This document shows, one piece after another, positions 21,220 to 33,184 of a stretch of DNA of 64,000 nt. The DNA is from Enterobacter sp. kpr-6 (GTDB lineage Bacteria; Pseudomonadota; Gammaproteobacteria; Enterobacterales; Enterobacteriaceae): the NCBI RefSeq assembly GCF_900116015.1, contig NZ_FOYH01000013.1, forward strand, positions 1 to 64,000, read 5' to 3'. The notes below the pieces were generated by a model. It was not told the origin of the DNA and ran no database searches. It was given only the letters and a program-made list of their open reading frames with translations. A program made the translations under genes and the position numbers. How positions within the stretch are numbered: position 1 is the stretch's first letter; every line of letters starts with the position of its first letter.

Positions 21220-22491
21220 ATGTTTTCTTTTGTCGCAAGGCAGGCAATTTTTGATGAAAAACTCAATATCTTCGGGTATGAGCTTCTCTTCAGGGATAGC
21301 ATGACAAATCGCTTTCCCGATGTCTCGCCTGAACACGCGACCGCGCAGCTTATCGAAGAGCAATTCCTCGGTGCGCCGACCGGCAGACAAAATGAAGGCA
21401 GCGTTGTTTTTGTTAACTTTCCTTATGAACTGCTGATTAAAGGTCTGGCGGAAACGCTGCCCAAAGACCGGGTAATTGTAGAAATCCTCGAAACCGCAGA
21501 ACCTACGCCCCGCCTGCTGGAATCCATTAAACAGCTTCACAAAAAAGGGTTTCGCATTGCGCTGGATGACTTTTCCCTGAGCAATAACTGGAATGCGTTT
21601 ATTCCTTATATCGACATCATCAAGTTTGACGTGCATGAAAGCACCCTGCAGGAAATCCAGTCCTATATTTTCCACAATAAGGATTTGCTGAAGGACACGG
21701 TATTTCTGGCAGAGAAAGTCGAAACCATTGAAGAGTTTGAAACCTATAAAAATATGGGATTCACGCTGTTTCAGGGGCATTTTTTTAGCAAGCCCATTAT
21801 TTTTAAAACCAAAAAAATCATTCAGAATCAGATTATTGCGCTGCGGCTTATTCAGGAAGTAAACGCCGAAACGCCCGATTTGATTCAGATTGAAGAGCTG
21901 TTAAAACGGGATATCGCGCTGTCGTTTAAAATTCTGCGCTATGCGCAAAATATTCTCTACAACGCGCGCGGGATTCGCGGCAGCCGCAGCCAGTCGATCA
22001 AAGATATTGTGGTGTATCTGGGCGTGACCGAACTGCGTCGCTTTGTGCTGGTGGCCTGCCTCACCTCGTTTAATAACGCCAAAACTAACGAAATCTACTA
22101 TTCGAGTCTTATCCGCGCACGATTTTGCGAGCTGGCGGCCAACCGCCTGCTGGGTATTCACTCGTCAAACGATGCCTTTATGGTGGGCCTGTTTTCATTG
22201 CTGGATGTCATTCTTGAGATCCCACAGGAAGAGCTGATCGATCAGGTAGTCATTTCCGCCGATGTCAGAATTGCGCTGCATGAGCGTAAAGGGATGCTCT
22301 ACCAGTTGGTGAATCTGGTGCAGCTCTATGAAAACCGGGAGTGGGAAGAAGCCAGTCTTGAGGCGAAAAAAGTCGGGCTGACCCGCGGGATTGTGGCTGA
22401 AATGATGAATGAAGCCACCAAATGGGCCGACGAAATGCCGTTAAGCAAACCGGCAAGAAATACGTTTGACCGCTCACAGCGCTATCGCTAA
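21220..22491 (+). CDS. EAL-HDOD domain protein (YuxH/CdgJ-like)
   Basis: This 423-residue cytoplasmic protein has an EAL domain (about 1-200) fused to an HDOD domain (about 200-400), the architecture of the YuxH/CdgJ group linked to cyclic-di-GMP signalling. EAL residues seen: E21 of ELLFR, N66, E88 and E91 of EILE, D116-D117, K135, E168 and Q185. Loop 6, normally DFGTG, reads DFSLS, so phosphodiesterase activity may be weak or absent. The HDOD part (KILRYAQNILYNARGIRGSRSQSIKDIVVYLG) resembles family members that lack the HD metal site. It converges on the degenerate GGDEF gene. No E. coli K-12 orthologue is recognised at this place. Confidence 0.85.
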   Translation: MFSFVARQAIFDEKLNIFGYELLFRDSMTNRFPDVSPEHATAQLIEEQFLGAPTGRQNEGSVVFVNFPYELLIKGLAETLPKDRVIVEILETAEPTPRLLESIKQLHKKGFRIALDDFSLSNNWNAFIPYIDIIKFDVHESTLQEIQSYIFHNKDLLKDTVFLAEKVETIEEFETYKNMGFTLFQGHFFSKPIIFKTKKIIQNQIIALRLIQEVNAETPDLIQIEELLKRDIALSFKILRYAQNILYNARGIRGSRSQSIKDIVVYLGVTELRRFVLVACLTSFNNAKTNEIYYSSLIRARFCELAANRLLGIHSSNDAFMVGLFSLLDVILEIPQEELIDQVVISADVRIALHERKGMLYQLVNLVQLYENREWEEASLEAKKVGLTRGIVAEMMNEATKWADEMPLSKPARNTFDRSQRYR

Positions 22492-22534
22492 GACAGACCA
22501 GACGTTGCCGGGCGACGACCGACCCGGCCTCGTA

Positions 22535-23500
22535 TTATCTGCGCTTCATTCGCTTTCTTTCTGAATACATAACCGAATCGCTGTCTTTAAGCATGGCGAG
22601 AATATCGGGATATTTATCCGCATCACTTTCCAGCACGCTGTAAGCGTAATTAATGGGATATTTGTTTCCCGGCATACTATTCAGGTCATCAAGGGTGCTC
22701 TGTAAATTAAACAGGAATGCGTCGGCATCAAATCCCTTGTCATGAGGCAGCAGCACAGCAAACGCACTGCTATCAATACGCCCGCAGACATCCTCATTAC
22801 GCAGACAGCTTTTCAGGCTTTTCGCAAAGGTGCGTAAAGTATTATCCCCTTCTTCATGGCCCAGAATATCATTCAGCGACTGTAAGTTACCGACCACAAA
22901 ATAGAGCAGACTAAAAGGAGCATCAGTCTTTGTCAGTTCAGTAAAACGCTTATCGCCCACACGAAGGAAACCGCGCTTATTCGGCAAATCAGTTAATTTA
23001 TCGGTCATCGCCTGACTGATAATTAAAAACTCATCCTCGACAATCGATCCCACATCGAGCAGCAGATTGATCTCCTCAGATGAAAATTCGCGTGGCTGAT
23101 CGTCAATAATGCACACCGTTCCGGCAATAGAGCCATCCGGTAAATGCACCGGGCAACCAGCATAGAAACGCACATAGGGCTCGCCGGTCACAAAAGGATT
23201 ATGTTCAAAACGCTCATCTTTACGCGCATCTTTCACGATCAACGCGCCTTCCTGCAAAATAGCGTGGGCGCAAAACGAGACATTGCGGGCCGTTTCTTTT
23301 ATATCAACGCCCGACCGTGAAACCAGCCACTGACGATCGCGATCGAGTAATGAAATAAGGGCAATCGGGACATCAAACGTCGCTTTTGCCAGACGCGTCA
23401 GGCGGGACAAGCGCTCGTCATCGTTTTTATCCAACAAATCCATCATATAGAGCGATTTGAGACGTTGGGCTTCATTCTCAGGAAAGGCGGGTAATTTCAT
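22535..23500 (-). CDS. GAF protein with degenerate GGDEF domain
   Basis: This 321-residue protein has an N-terminal GAF sensor (about 25-165; VPIALISLLDRDRQWLVSRSG, FYAGCPVHLPDG) and a C-terminal GGDEF-type domain (about 166-320). The fold landmarks DKLTDLPNKRGF and NDILGHEEGDNTL remain. The active-site motif that should read GGDEF is DSSAF (residues 243-247), so diguanylate cyclase activity is not expected. It might bind ligand or partner as a pseudo-enzyme. It faces the EAL-HDOD gene with 43 bases between stop codons. Membrane segments are absent. Confidence 0.85.
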   Translation of the reverse strand: MKLPAFPENEAQRLKSLYMMDLLDKNDDERLSRLTRLAKATFDVPIALISLLDRDRQWLVSRSGVDIKETARNVSFCAHAILQEGALIVKDARKDERFEHNPFVTGEPYVRFYAGCPVHLPDGSIAGTVCIIDDQPREFSSEEINLLLDVGSIVEDEFLIISQAMTDKLTDLPNKRGFLRVGDKRFTELTKTDAPFSLLYFVVGNLQSLNDILGHEEGDNTLRTFAKSLKSCLRNEDVCGRIDSSAFAVLLPHDKGFDADAFLFNLQSTLDDLNSMPGNKYPINYAYSVLESDADKYPDILAMLKDSDSVMYSERKRMKRR

Positions 23501-23727
23501 AAGCGTCCCTCATCTATAGTCTTACTAATATACGCGAGAATGATGGGTTTAATAGTACCGACGGGTGATTGCGAAATAATATATTCTCAGTTTGAGAACC
23601 CCGACAAAATGCGTTTCCGCTGTAGCCTTCTGATATTGACGCCGCCAATGTCTGCGCCCTGTCTGTTGTGCTACCATGCTTCATTGTGAGAGTTAGCGCG
23701 ATATTATGAGTGATTAAGGGTGATTAC

Positions 23728-24492
23728 GTGACCGACTATGATGCATTTCCTGAGCAGCGCCAGGCCCTGATTGAGCAGATGTTGCTGGATACCGGCAGGG
23801 TTGTCGGTGCCGACGCCGCCCGGAAACTGGGCGTCTCTGAACATACGATTCGCCGCGATCTGCAGGAACTGGCGCGTAAAGGATTGTGTAAAAAGGTCTA
23901 CGGCGGCGCGGTCAGCCAGTTTAAACAGGCCGATAACTTCGAAATCCGCGTCTCACAAAACGTGCAGGAGAAGACCGACGTTGCCCGGCGCTGCGCGCAA
24001 TTGATCCGCCCGGATAGCTGTATTTTCATTGATTCCGGCTCGACCTATCTGGCGATGGTGGAGTTTATCCCGGCCGATCTGGAACTAACGATTGTCACCA
24101 ATTGCCCGCAGATCGCCGCCGCGCTGTGCCGACGCACCAATGGCGAGCTGATTTTACTCGGCGGCAAAATGAACGTGCATACCGGCAGCGTGCTGGGTTC
24201 TGAGCCGCTCAATCAGATCCGCGATATGCTGTTTGATCAAACTTTTATTGGCGTGTGCGGGCTGGATCCCCAGGCCGGACTCAGCGCGGTTTATTACGAA
24301 GATGCCTGCTTTAAAAAAGAAGTGCTTAAGCAGAGTAACGAAGTGATCGCAGCGGTGATTGCCGACAAAATGCCGCAGGTGGCGCGCTATAAAGTGGCGT
24401 CCTGTGAGGAAATCGACATCGTGGTGGTGAGCCGCGATACCCACACCGACGCCTTCGCCCACACCAGTTTGCAGATTGAAGTTGCGGAATAA
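23728..24492 (+). CDS. DeoR-family transcriptional regulator
   Basis: This 254-residue repressor of the DeoR/GlpR type has an N-terminal helix-turn-helix (GADAARKLGVSEHTIRRDLQELARKG) and a sugar-phosphate sensing domain (FIDSGSTYLAMVEFIP; TNCPQIAAAL; ILLGGKMNVHTGSVLG). The chosen start is GTG at 23728, seven bases after AAGGG; a GTG six codons earlier is possible. No sugar operon adjoins it, so the target is unknown. It is not obviously E. coli YgbI. Confidence 0.85.
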   Translation: MTDYDAFPEQRQALIEQMLLDTGRVVGADAARKLGVSEHTIRRDLQELARKGLCKKVYGGAVSQFKQADNFEIRVSQNVQEKTDVARRCAQLIRPDSCIFIDSGSTYLAMVEFIPADLELTIVTNCPQIAAALCRRTNGELILLGGKMNVHTGSVLGSEPLNQIRDMLFDQTFIGVCGLDPQAGLSAVYYEDACFKKEVLKQSNEVIAAVIADKMPQVARYKVASCEEIDIVVVSRDTHTDAFAHTSLQIEVAE

Positions 24493-24667
24493 GCCTCGCA
24501 ACTCGCCCCGCCCGTTGTTTTCCTGCCACAGAGAGTCCGTTATGATACAGCGCACTCATTCATGAACGGGCTTACCGGCGCATGAAATCTAGTGAGACAA
24601 GGTGATAACCATTCAAAACAATAAAATCACCGCTCATGACATTAAAGAAAATGGACATCATAAGCTG

Positions 24668-27229
24668 ATGAGTACACAAGAGAATTTCGACGCCCATACC
24701 CCCATGATGCAGCAGTACCTGAAGCTGAAAGCACAGCATCCGGACATTTTGCTGTTCTACCGTATGGGCGATTTTTACGAGCTGTTTTATGACGACGCCA
24801 AACGAGCGTCGCAGTTGATGGACATTTCGCTGACCAAACGCGGTGCCTCGGCGGGCGAGCCGATCCCGATGGCGGGCGTGCCGCATCACGCGGTAGAAAA
24901 CTATTTAGCGAAGCTGGTCAGTCTTGGCGAATCGGTGGCGATCTGCGAGCAGATTGGCGATCCGGCCACCAGCAAAGGGCCGGTAGAGCGTAAAGTAGTG
25001 CGCATTGTCACGCCTGGCACCATCAGCGACGAAGCGTTGTTACAGGAGCGTCAGGACAATCTGCTCGCCGCAATCTGGCAGGACAGTAAAGGCTACGGTT
25101 TTGCCACGCTGGATATCAGTTCCGGGCGTTTTCGCGTCAGCGAACCGGCGGATCGCGAGACGATGGCCGCAGAGTTGCAGCGCACCAATCCGGCTGAACT
25201 GTTGTACGCAGAAGATTTTGCCGAGACATCGCTGATTGAAGGCCGCCGTGGACTGCGCCGCCGCCCGCTGTGGGAGTTTGAAATTGACACCGCGCGCCAG
25301 CAACTGAATCTGCAATTCGGCACCCGCGATTTAACGGGCTTCGGCGTGGAGAACGCCCCGCGTGGCCTGTGCGCCGCTGGTTGCCTGCTGCAATATGTCA
25401 AAGATACGCAGCGCACCTCTCTGCCGCACATTCGCTCCATTACCATGGAACGTCAGCAGGACAGCATCATTATGGATGCTGCCACGCGCAGAAATCTGGA
25501 AATCACCCAGAACCTGGCCGGTGGATTTGAAAACACGCTGGCGTCGGTGCTCGACTGCACCGTCACGCCGATGGGCAGCCGTATGCTCAAGCGCTGGCTG
25601 CACATGCCGGTGCGTAATACCGATGTGCTGATTGATCGTCAGCAGTCGATCGGTGCCCTGCAGGAAATGACCGCTGAACTGCAACCGGTGCTGCGTCAGG
25701 TCGGCGATCTGGAGCGTATTCTGGCGCGTCTGGCGCTGCGTACCGCCCGCCCGCGCGATCTGGCGCGTATGCGTCATACTTTCCAGCAATTACCAGAACT
25801 GCGGGCGCTGCTTGCCGACGTTAACAGCAAGCCGGTGCAAAAATTGCGCGAGCAGATGGGCGAGTTTACCGGGCTGCGCGAACTGCTGGAGCGGGCAATT
25901 ATCGATGCCCCGCCCGTGCTGGTGCGCGACGGCGGCGTCATTGCGCCAGGGTACAACGAGGAACTCGACGAGTGGCGCGCGCTCTCTGCGGGTGCGACGG
26001 ATTATCTGGATAAACTGGAAATCCGCGAGCGTGAAAAGCTCGGTCTGGACACCCTCAAAGTCGGCTATAACGCGGTGCACGGCTACTTCATCCAGATCAG
26101 CCGCGGGCAGAGCCACCATGCGCCGATCCACTATGTCCGCCGTCAGACGCTGAAAAACGCCGAGCGCTACATTATTCCTGAACTGAAGGAATATGAAGAC
26201 AAGGTGCTGACCTCCAAAGGAAAAGCGCTGGCGCTGGAAAAACAGCTTTATGACGAACTGTTTGATACCCTGCTGCCGCACCTGGCCGATTTACAGCAAA
26301 GCGCCGCTGCGCTGGCCGAGCTGGATGTGCTGGTGAATCTGGCTGAACGCGCCGATACGCTCAATTACACCTGCCCGACCTTTATGGATAAACCGGGCAT
26401 TCGCATCACCGAAGGTCGCCATCCGGTGGTGGAGCAGGTGCTGAACGAACCGTTTATCGCCAACCCGCTGTCGCTCTCCCCGCAGCGTCGGATGCTGATC
26501 ATCACCGGCCCGAACATGGGCGGTAAAAGTACCTATATGCGTCAGACTGCACTGATTGCGCTGCTGGCGTGGATTGGCAGCTACGTGCCGGCGCAAAAAG
26601 TCGAGATCGGCCCGATTGACCGCATCTTTACCCGCGTGGGTGCGGCAGACGACCTGGCGTCGGGCCGCTCGACCTTTATGGTGGAGATGACCGAAACCGC
26701 CAACATTCTGCACAACGCTACCGAGCACAGCCTGGTGCTGATGGATGAAATCGGGCGCGGCACTTCCACTTATGACGGTCTCTCCCTCGCCTGGGCCTGT
26801 GCCGAAAACCTCGCGAATCGTATTAAGGCACTGACCCTGTTTGCGACTCACTATTTTGAACTGACTCAGTTGCCGGAAAAAATGGAAGGCGTGGCGAATG
26901 TGCATCTCGATGCGCTGGAGCACGGCGATACCATTGCCTTCATGCACAGCGTGCAGGACGGTGCGGCGAGCAAGAGCTACGGTCTGGCAGTAGCCGCCCT
27001 CGCAGGCGTGCCGAAAGAGGTTATCAAACGTGCGCGCCAGAAGCTGCGCGAGCTGGAAAGCATCACGCCAAATGCGGCAGCCACCCAGATCGACGGCACG
27101 CAAATGTCGCTGCTCACCCCGCCAGAAGAGACCAGTCCGGCGCTGGAAGCGCTGGAAAATCTCGATCCCGACACCCTTACTCCCCGCCAGGCGCTGGAGT
27201 GGATTTATCGCCTGAAAAATCTGGTCTGA
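24668..27229 (+). CDS. mutS: DNA mismatch repair protein MutS
   Basis: This 853-residue mismatch recognition ATPase has the mismatch-probing Phe-x-Glu in GDFYELF near the N-terminus. The C-terminal ATPase carries Walker [11 protein letters not shown], Walker [16 protein letters not shown] and FATHYFEL. Start [18 protein letters not shown] matches E. coli MutS; an upstream in-frame extension of 22 residues was rejected for lack of homology. The ribosome binding site is weak. It works with MutL and MutH on replication errors. Confidence 0.98.
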   Translation: MSTQENFDAHTPMMQQYLKLKAQHPDILLFYRMGDFYELFYDDAKRASQLMDISLTKRGASAGEPIPMAGVPHHAVENYLAKLVSLGESVAICEQIGDPATSKGPVERKVVRIVTPGTISDEALLQERQDNLLAAIWQDSKGYGFATLDISSGRFRVSEPADRETMAAELQRTNPAELLYAEDFAETSLIEGRRGLRRRPLWEFEIDTARQQLNLQFGTRDLTGFGVENAPRGLCAAGCLLQYVKDTQRTSLPHIRSITMERQQDSIIMDAATRRNLEITQNLAGGFENTLASVLDCTVTPMGSRMLKRWLHMPVRNTDVLIDRQQSIGALQEMTAELQPVLRQVGDLERILARLALRTARPRDLARMRHTFQQLPELRALLADVNSKPVQKLREQMGEFTGLRELLERAIIDAPPVLVRDGGVIAPGYNEELDEWRALSAGATDYLDKLEIREREKLGLDTLKVGYNAVHGYFIQISRGQSHHAPIHYVRRQTLKNAERYIIPELKEYEDKVLTSKGKALALEKQLYDELFDTLLPHLADLQQSAAALAELDVLVNLAERADTLNYTCPTFMDKPGIRITEGRHPVVEQVLNEPFIANPLSLSPQRRMLIITGPNMGGKSTYMRQTALIALLAWIGSYVPAQKVEIGPIDRIFTRVGAADDLASGRSTFMVEMTETANILHNATEHSLVLMDEIGRGTSTYDGLSLAWACAENLANRIKALTLFATHYFELTQLPEKMEGVANVHLDALEHGDTIAFMHSVQDGAASKSYGLAVAALAGVPKEVIKRARQKLRELESITPNAAATQIDGTQMSLLTPPEETSPALEALENLDPDTLTPRQALEWIYRLKNLV

Positions 27230-27238
27230 TCCTCATGC

Positions 27239-27267
27239 CGGGAACTGGGAGTGTTCTCAGTTCCCGG
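27239..27267 (+). terminator. Stem-loop after mutS
   Basis: CGGGAACT and AGTTCCCG pair over a roughly 13-base loop ten bases after the mutS stop. No clear U run follows, so it may be a weak or Rho-assisted end, or a stabilising hairpin. Confidence 0.5.
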
Positions 27268-27326
27268 GCAAGCCTGGTCTCAGCTTCTATACTTAGGACT
27301 TCATTGACGAAAAAAGGAGCGAAGAC

Positions 27327-27755
27327 ATGACGATTCATAAAAAAGGTCAGGCACACTGGGAAGGCGATATTAAGCGCGGTAAAGGGACTATCTCTACTGA
27401 AAGCGGCGCGCTGAAAGAGCAACCGTATGGCTTTAACACCCGCTTTGAGGGTGCCGCCGGGACCAACCCGGAAGAACTCATTGGTGCAGCACACGCGGGC
27501 TGCTTCTCTATGGCGCTGTCGCTGATGCTGGGTGAAGCGGGCTACACCGCCGAAAGCATTGATACCACGGCGGATGTGTCGCTGGATAAATCCGGTGAAG
27601 GCTTTGCGATTACGAAAATCGCGCTGACCAGTAAGGTCAAAGTGCCGGGCATCGATCAGGCGGCGTTTGATCCGATTATTAATAAAGCGAAAGCGGGCTG
27701 CCCGGTTTCACAGCTGATCAAAGCGGAAATTACGCTGGATTATACGCTGAACTAA
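27327..27755 (+). CDS. osmC: Peroxiredoxin OsmC
   Basis: This 142-residue OsmC/Ohr-family peroxiredoxin reduces organic hydroperoxides. The two catalytic cysteines are in IGAAHAGCFSMAL and KAGCPVSQL. It is almost collinear with E. coli OsmC (MTIHKKGQAHWEGDIKRGKG). In E. coli K-12 osmC lies elsewhere on the chromosome. Its place between mutS and rpoS means relocation or a second copy. AAGGAG precedes the ATG. Confidence 0.92.
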   Translation: MTIHKKGQAHWEGDIKRGKGTISTESGALKEQPYGFNTRFEGAAGTNPEELIGAAHAGCFSMALSLMLGEAGYTAESIDTTADVSLDKSGEGFAITKIALTSKVKVPGIDQAAFDPIINKAKAGCPVSQLIKAEITLDYTLN

Positions 27756-27766
27756 GACTGGCAAGA

Positions 27767-27860
27767 CCCTCACCCCGGCCCTCTCCCTCAGGGAGAGGGT
27801 GAAAAGCAGCCCGCGCTCGATCTGTTCCCTCTCCCCAGGGGAGAGGGTTAGGGTGAGGGG
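27767..27860. repeat. Intergenic dyad repeat, copy 3 (osmC-rpoS)
   Basis: This 94-bp copy has CCCTCACCCCGGCCCTCT starting 11 bases after the osmC stop and GTTAGGGTGAGGG at the right end. The core reads GCGCTCGATCTGTT. It lies between the convergent osmC and rpoS genes, just outside the rpoS terminator. Confidence 0.9.
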
Positions 27861-27883
27861 CCACAACTCAACAAAAAGCACAA

Positions 27884-27914
27884 AAGAAAAAGGCCAGTCA
27901 TATGACTGGCCTTT
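27884..27914 (-). terminator. Rho-independent terminator of rpoS
   Basis: On the minus strand AAAGGCCAGTCATATGACTGGCCTTT is an almost perfect hairpin (stem arms GGCCAGTCA/TGACTGGCC) followed by TTCTTTT. It lies 16 bases after the rpoS stop. Confidence 0.9.
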
Positions 27915-27929
27915 CTGAAATGGTTTTGC

Positions 27930-28922
27930 TTACTCGCGGAACAGCGCTTCGATATTAAGCCCCTGTGCCTGCAAGATTTCGCGCAGACGACGCAGACCTT
28001 CAACCTGAATCTGGCGTACACGTTCACGCGTCAGACCGATTTCACGACCTACATCTTCAAGCGTAGCCGCTTCATAACCCAGCAGACCGAAACGACGTGC
28101 CAGCACTTCACGCTGTTTGGCGTTCAGTTCGAACAGCCATTTGACGATACTCTGTTTCATGTCATCGTCTTGCGTGGTGTCTTCCGGACCGTTTTCTTTT
28201 TCGTCGGCCAGGATATCCAGCAGCGCTTTTTCAGAATCACCACCCAGCGGGGTGTCTACTGAGGTAATGCGCTCGTTGAGACGCAGCATACGGCTTACAT
28301 CATCAACCGGTTTATCAAGCTGTTCAGCAATCTCTTCAGCGCTCGGTTCGTGGTCCAGTTTATGGGACAACTCACGCGCGGTACGCAGATAGACGTTCAG
28401 CTCTTTAACAATGTGAATCGGCAGACGAATAGTACGGGTTTGATTCATGATCGCCCGTTCGATGGTCTGACGAATCCACCAGGTTGCATACGTTGAGAAA
28501 CGGAACCCACGCTCCGGGTCAAACTTCTCAACGGCGCGGATAAGCCCCAGATTGCCCTCTTCAATCAGATCCAGCAGTGCAAGACCACGATTGCTATAAC
28601 GACGGGCAATTTTTACCACCAGACGCAGGTTACTTTCAATCATGCGGCGGCGGGAGGCAACATCTCCACGCAGTGCGCGACGTGCAAAATAAACTTCTTC
28701 TTCAGCTGTTAACAGCGGAGAGTAACCGATCTCTCCAAGGTAGAGCTGAGTCGCGTCCAACACACGTTGTGTTGCACCCTGCGATAACAGTTCTTCTTCA
28801 GCTAAATCGTTATCACTGGGTTCCTCTTCATTCAAGGCTTTCTCGTCGAAAACCTCAACTCCGTTCTCATCAAATTCCGCGTCTTCATTTAAATCATGAA
28901 CTTTCAGCGTATTCTGACTCAT
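27930..28922 (-). CDS. rpoS: RNA polymerase sigma factor RpoS (sigma-38)
   Basis: This 330-residue stationary-phase sigma factor starts [20 protein letters not shown], as in E. coli; 15 upstream residues in the longest frame were dropped. Region 2 includes [22 protein letters not shown] and [11 protein letters not shown]. Region 4.2 has [20 protein letters not shown]. The gene is intact, with no early stop of the kind often picked up by laboratory strains. It follows nlpD in the same direction. The main rpoS promoter lies inside nlpD in E. coli, giving a long regulated leader. Confidence 0.98.
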   Translation of the reverse strand: MSQNTLKVHDLNEDAEFDENGVEVFDEKALNEEEPSDNDLAEEELLSQGATQRVLDATQLYLGEIGYSPLLTAEEEVYFARRALRGDVASRRRMIESNLRLVVKIARRYSNRGLALLDLIEEGNLGLIRAVEKFDPERGFRFSTYATWWIRQTIERAIMNQTRTIRLPIHIVKELNVYLRTARELSHKLDHEPSAEEIAEQLDKPVDDVSRMLRLNERITSVDTPLGGDSEKALLDILADEKENGPEDTTQDDDMKQSIVKWLFELNAKQREVLARRFGLLGYEAATLEDVGREIGLTRERVRQIQVEGLRRLREILQAQGLNIEALFRE

Positions 28923-29042
28923 AAAGGTGGCTCCTACCCGTGATCCCTTGACAAAGCGACTGCACACTCTTCATTTCGCGTTAGCAGCAATCTTTAAGAC
29001 GCCGCAACGACACCATGGGAGTGTCTCAACAACTTTGCCGAA

Positions 29043-30179
29043 TTATCGCTGCGGCAAATAACGCAGCGGGTTTACGGATTTCCCCTTGTAACGAATTTCA
29101 AAATGCAAACGTGTAGAACTGGTTCCGGTGCTACCCATGGTAGCTATCTTCTGCCCCGCCCTGATTTCTTGTTGTTCCCGGACCAGCATTGTATCGTTAT
29201 GGGCGTAGGCACTCAGGTAATCATCGTTGTGTTTGATGATGATTAGATTACCGTAACCGCGCAGGGCGTTACCGGCATATACAACGCGTCCGTCTGCGGT
29301 CGCAGTGATAGCCTGTCCCTTACTTCCCGCGATATCGACCCCTTTGTTACCGCCTTCGGTAGCAGAGAAGTTGTCGATAACTTTGCCTTCAGTCGGCCAG
29401 CGCCATGCTGATATCGGCGCACTGGTAGACGAGCTGCTGGCTGTCGGTTCGGTGGTGCTAACAGGTGGTGCCGTTACTGGCGCAACAACCGTAGTCGAAG
29501 GCTTATTGTTCGGCAACATTTTGTTAGCACTTTGTTCACCTGAATCCTCAGAATACGTAATTGTCGGAGTGGACGCAACCACTACGGTGGAATTTTGTGC
29601 AGGTTTGGTCACGATTCCTTGCGCTGAAGCATCAGCCTGAGTGATAGCATTTCCGCCAGTTATCGGTGTACCGGATGCGCTACCCACCTGAAGAACCTGG
29701 CCGACATTCAGGCCATACGGGGCGGCAACGCTGTTTCGCTGCGCCAGGTCACGGAAATCGTTCCCGGTGATCCAGGCAATGTAAAAGAGTGTGTCGCCTT
29801 TTTTCACAGTGTAAGTACTGCCGCCGGTATAGCTACCTTTCGGAATGTTCCCATACTTGCGGTTGTACACAATACGCCCATTTTCCGTTTGTACGGGTGT
29901 TTCAACGACCGGCTGCATTTGTGTCGGTTGTGTTTGCACAGGGGTCATTGCTGGCGGAGTCTGCACAGGCTGAACAGGTTGAATCGGCTGTGACTGCGAG
30001 CCCATTTTAGGCGGTGGCGTGATTAACATCCCGGAACTGGAGCTGGAGCTGCTTTCGCCACCAACGGAGCTGACCGGCGCAGGTGCATTATCGGAATTCG
30101 TACAGCCCGCCAGCCAAAGCGAAACCAGTGATACTGCCGCAATGCGGCTTACGGTGAATTTAGGGCTTCCCGCGCTCAT
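29043..30179 (-). CDS. nlpD: Murein hydrolase activator NlpD
   Basis: This 378-residue outer-membrane lipoprotein has lipobox LAGC (Cys about residue 26). A Pro/Gln-rich low-complexity linker follows ([18 protein letters not shown]). A LysM domain ([27 protein letters not shown]) and a C-terminal LytM/peptidase M23-like domain ([18 protein letters not shown]) come next. The metal-binding residues of active M23 enzymes are not all present, as in other NlpD proteins; it activates amidase AmiC during septum splitting. It is upstream of rpoS and carries the rpoS promoter region. Confidence 0.96.
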   Translation of the reverse strand: MSAGSPKFTVSRIAAVSLVSLWLAGCTNSDNAPAPVSSVGGESSSSSSSGMLITPPPKMGSQSQPIQPVQPVQTPPAMTPVQTQPTQMQPVVETPVQTENGRIVYNRKYGNIPKGSYTGGSTYTVKKGDTLFYIAWITGNDFRDLAQRNSVAAPYGLNVGQVLQVGSASGTPITGGNAITQADASAQGIVTKPAQNSTVVVASTPTITYSEDSGEQSANKMLPNNKPSTTVVAPVTAPPVSTTEPTASSSSTSAPISAWRWPTEGKVIDNFSATEGGNKGVDIAGSKGQAITATADGRVVYAGNALRGYGNLIIIKHNDDYLSAYAHNDTMLVREQQEIRAGQKIATMGSTGTSSTRLHFEIRYKGKSVNPLRYLPQR

Positions 30180-30296
30180 TTATCCCCCAGGAATGTGTTA
30201 ACTGCCAGTGACGTAATAATGACCGTGAGGGCCAATTTAAAAATTTTCCCCACCCTACGCTGTTATACGCTGAAATCCCTAAGAAAATTCCAGGAA

Positions 30297-31658
<1,362 letters not shown>

Positions 31659-31678
<20 letters not shown>

Positions 31679-32708
31679 ATTCACCCGAAGTATTGATTAG
31701 TTCCCTTACGACGCTGGTGGCAAAACTTCCCGCTGGCAGCCAGAAGCGTAACTCAACGGTGACGTCATCCCACCAGTTCCAGCTTAACTGTTGCACATTG
31801 AGCAGCATCGCCCGGCGCGCGGCCTCGACCTTTTCGCGCAGCAATAAAGACTGAAGCTCAGGCATATCGGCCACGGCGGTCTGCTCAAAGGCCAGTGCGT
31901 CGCGCTGCGTTCCCCAGTCACCGGTCCCCGGCAGCGCGGCGGTAATCATCACATCGCGCTCGTTGACGCGCGTTTGCAGCGCAGGCAGCTCGTCAGCGGT
32001 CGCCACGAACCAGCTCCCGCGCCCCGCTAATTGTAGCGCATCGCCGTCAACAACTTGATTAAAGTCTGTTTTTTTCAGCCGCTCGCTGACGATCTGATTA
32101 AACAACGCGCTGCGGGCTGCCGACAACATAAAACTGCGTTTATTGCGATCCCGCACCGGCGCATTGCTTTGCGCCCAGCGCAGTGCGCCTGACAGGTTGC
32201 TGCCGCCCAGACCAAAGCGCTGTGCGCCGAAATAGTTGGGTACACCCGCGTTAACGATGGCCTGCAAACGCCCTTCAACATCTGCGCGATCGCTGACTTC
32301 ACGCAGCACCAGCGTAAACTGGTTGCCTCTGAGCGCGCCCAAACGCAGCTTGCGCTTGTGCCGGGCATACTCCAGTACCTGACAACCCTCAAGCTGAAAG
32401 GCGCTGAGATCCGGCATCCCGTTACCCGGCACTCTTGCGCAGAGCCACTGCTCGGTGACTGCATGTTTATCTTTTTGCCCGGCGAAGCTGACTTCACGGG
32501 CGGGTATTTTAAGGAATTTTGCCAGCGCATCAGCCACAAAACGGGTATTGCAGCCGTTTTTCAGAATACGCACCAGAATATGCTCGCCTTCGCCGTCGGG
32601 CTCAAAACCCAGGTCTTCCACTACGACGAAATCTTCCGGGCTGGCTTTGAGTAAACCTGAACCCTGCGGCTTGCCGTGCAAATACGTCAGGTCGTCAAAA
32701 TCGGTCAT
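31659..32708 (-). CDS. truD: tRNA pseudouridine(13) synthase TruD
   Basis: This 349-residue enzyme makes pseudouridine 13 in tRNA-Glu and others. The catalytic Asp lies in [11 protein letters not shown], about residue 80. The segment [19 protein letters not shown] is another family signature. The C-terminus overlaps surE; the N-terminus overlaps the ispF stop by four bases. Confidence 0.97.
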
Positions 32709-33184
32709 TGCGCCGCCTTCACGATCAGCGCGACCGCTTCACAGGCGATGCCCTCCCCGCGCCCGGTAAAGCCGAGCTTTTCGGTGGTCGTGGCTTTCAC
32801 ATTCACATCATCCATATGACAACCCAGATCTTCAGCGATAAACACGCGCATCTGCGGAATGTGCGGCAGCATTTTCGGGGCCTGGGCGATGATAGTGATA
32901 TCGACGTTACCCAGCGTATAGCCTTTGGCTTTAATGCGCTGCCAGGCTTCACGCAGCAGCACGCGGCTGTCAGCGCCTTTAAACGCCGGATCGGTGTCCG
33001 GGAACAGCTTGCCGATGTCGCCTAATGCCGCCGCGCCCAACAGCGCATCGGTCAGTGCGTGCAGCGCCACATCGCCATCAGAGTGCGCCAGCAGTCCTTT
33101 TTCATAAGGAATTCGCACGCCGCCAATAATAATCGGGCCTTCTCCGCCAAACGCGTGTACGTCAAAACCGTGTCCTATGCGCAT
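32705..33184 (-). CDS. ispF: 2-C-methyl-D-erythritol 2,4-cyclodiphosphate synthase
   Basis: This 159-residue enzyme of the MEP isoprenoid pathway is essential in most relatives. The zinc ligands are in GHGFDVHAF (Asp8, His10) and the [13 protein letters not shown] segment. Its ATG overlaps the ispD stop by one base (TAATG), so the two consecutive-pathway genes are coupled. Confidence 0.98.
   Translation of the reverse strand: MRIGHGFDVHAFGGEGPIIIGGVRIPYEKGLLAHSDGDVALHALTDALLGAAALGDIGKLFPDTDPAFKGADSRVLLREAWQRIKAKGYTLGNVDITIIAQAPKMLPHIPQMRVFIAEDLGCHMDDVNVKATTTEKLGFTGRGEGIACEAVALIVKAAQ

Noticed and set aside
21169-21780. A 203-codon minus-strand frame opposite the EAL gene start
   Set aside because: The plus-strand EAL-HDOD protein has clear motifs through the same region; the opposite frame has none.
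26291-27103. A 270-codon minus-strand frame opposite mutS
   Set aside because: Shadow frame of the conserved MutS ATPase region.
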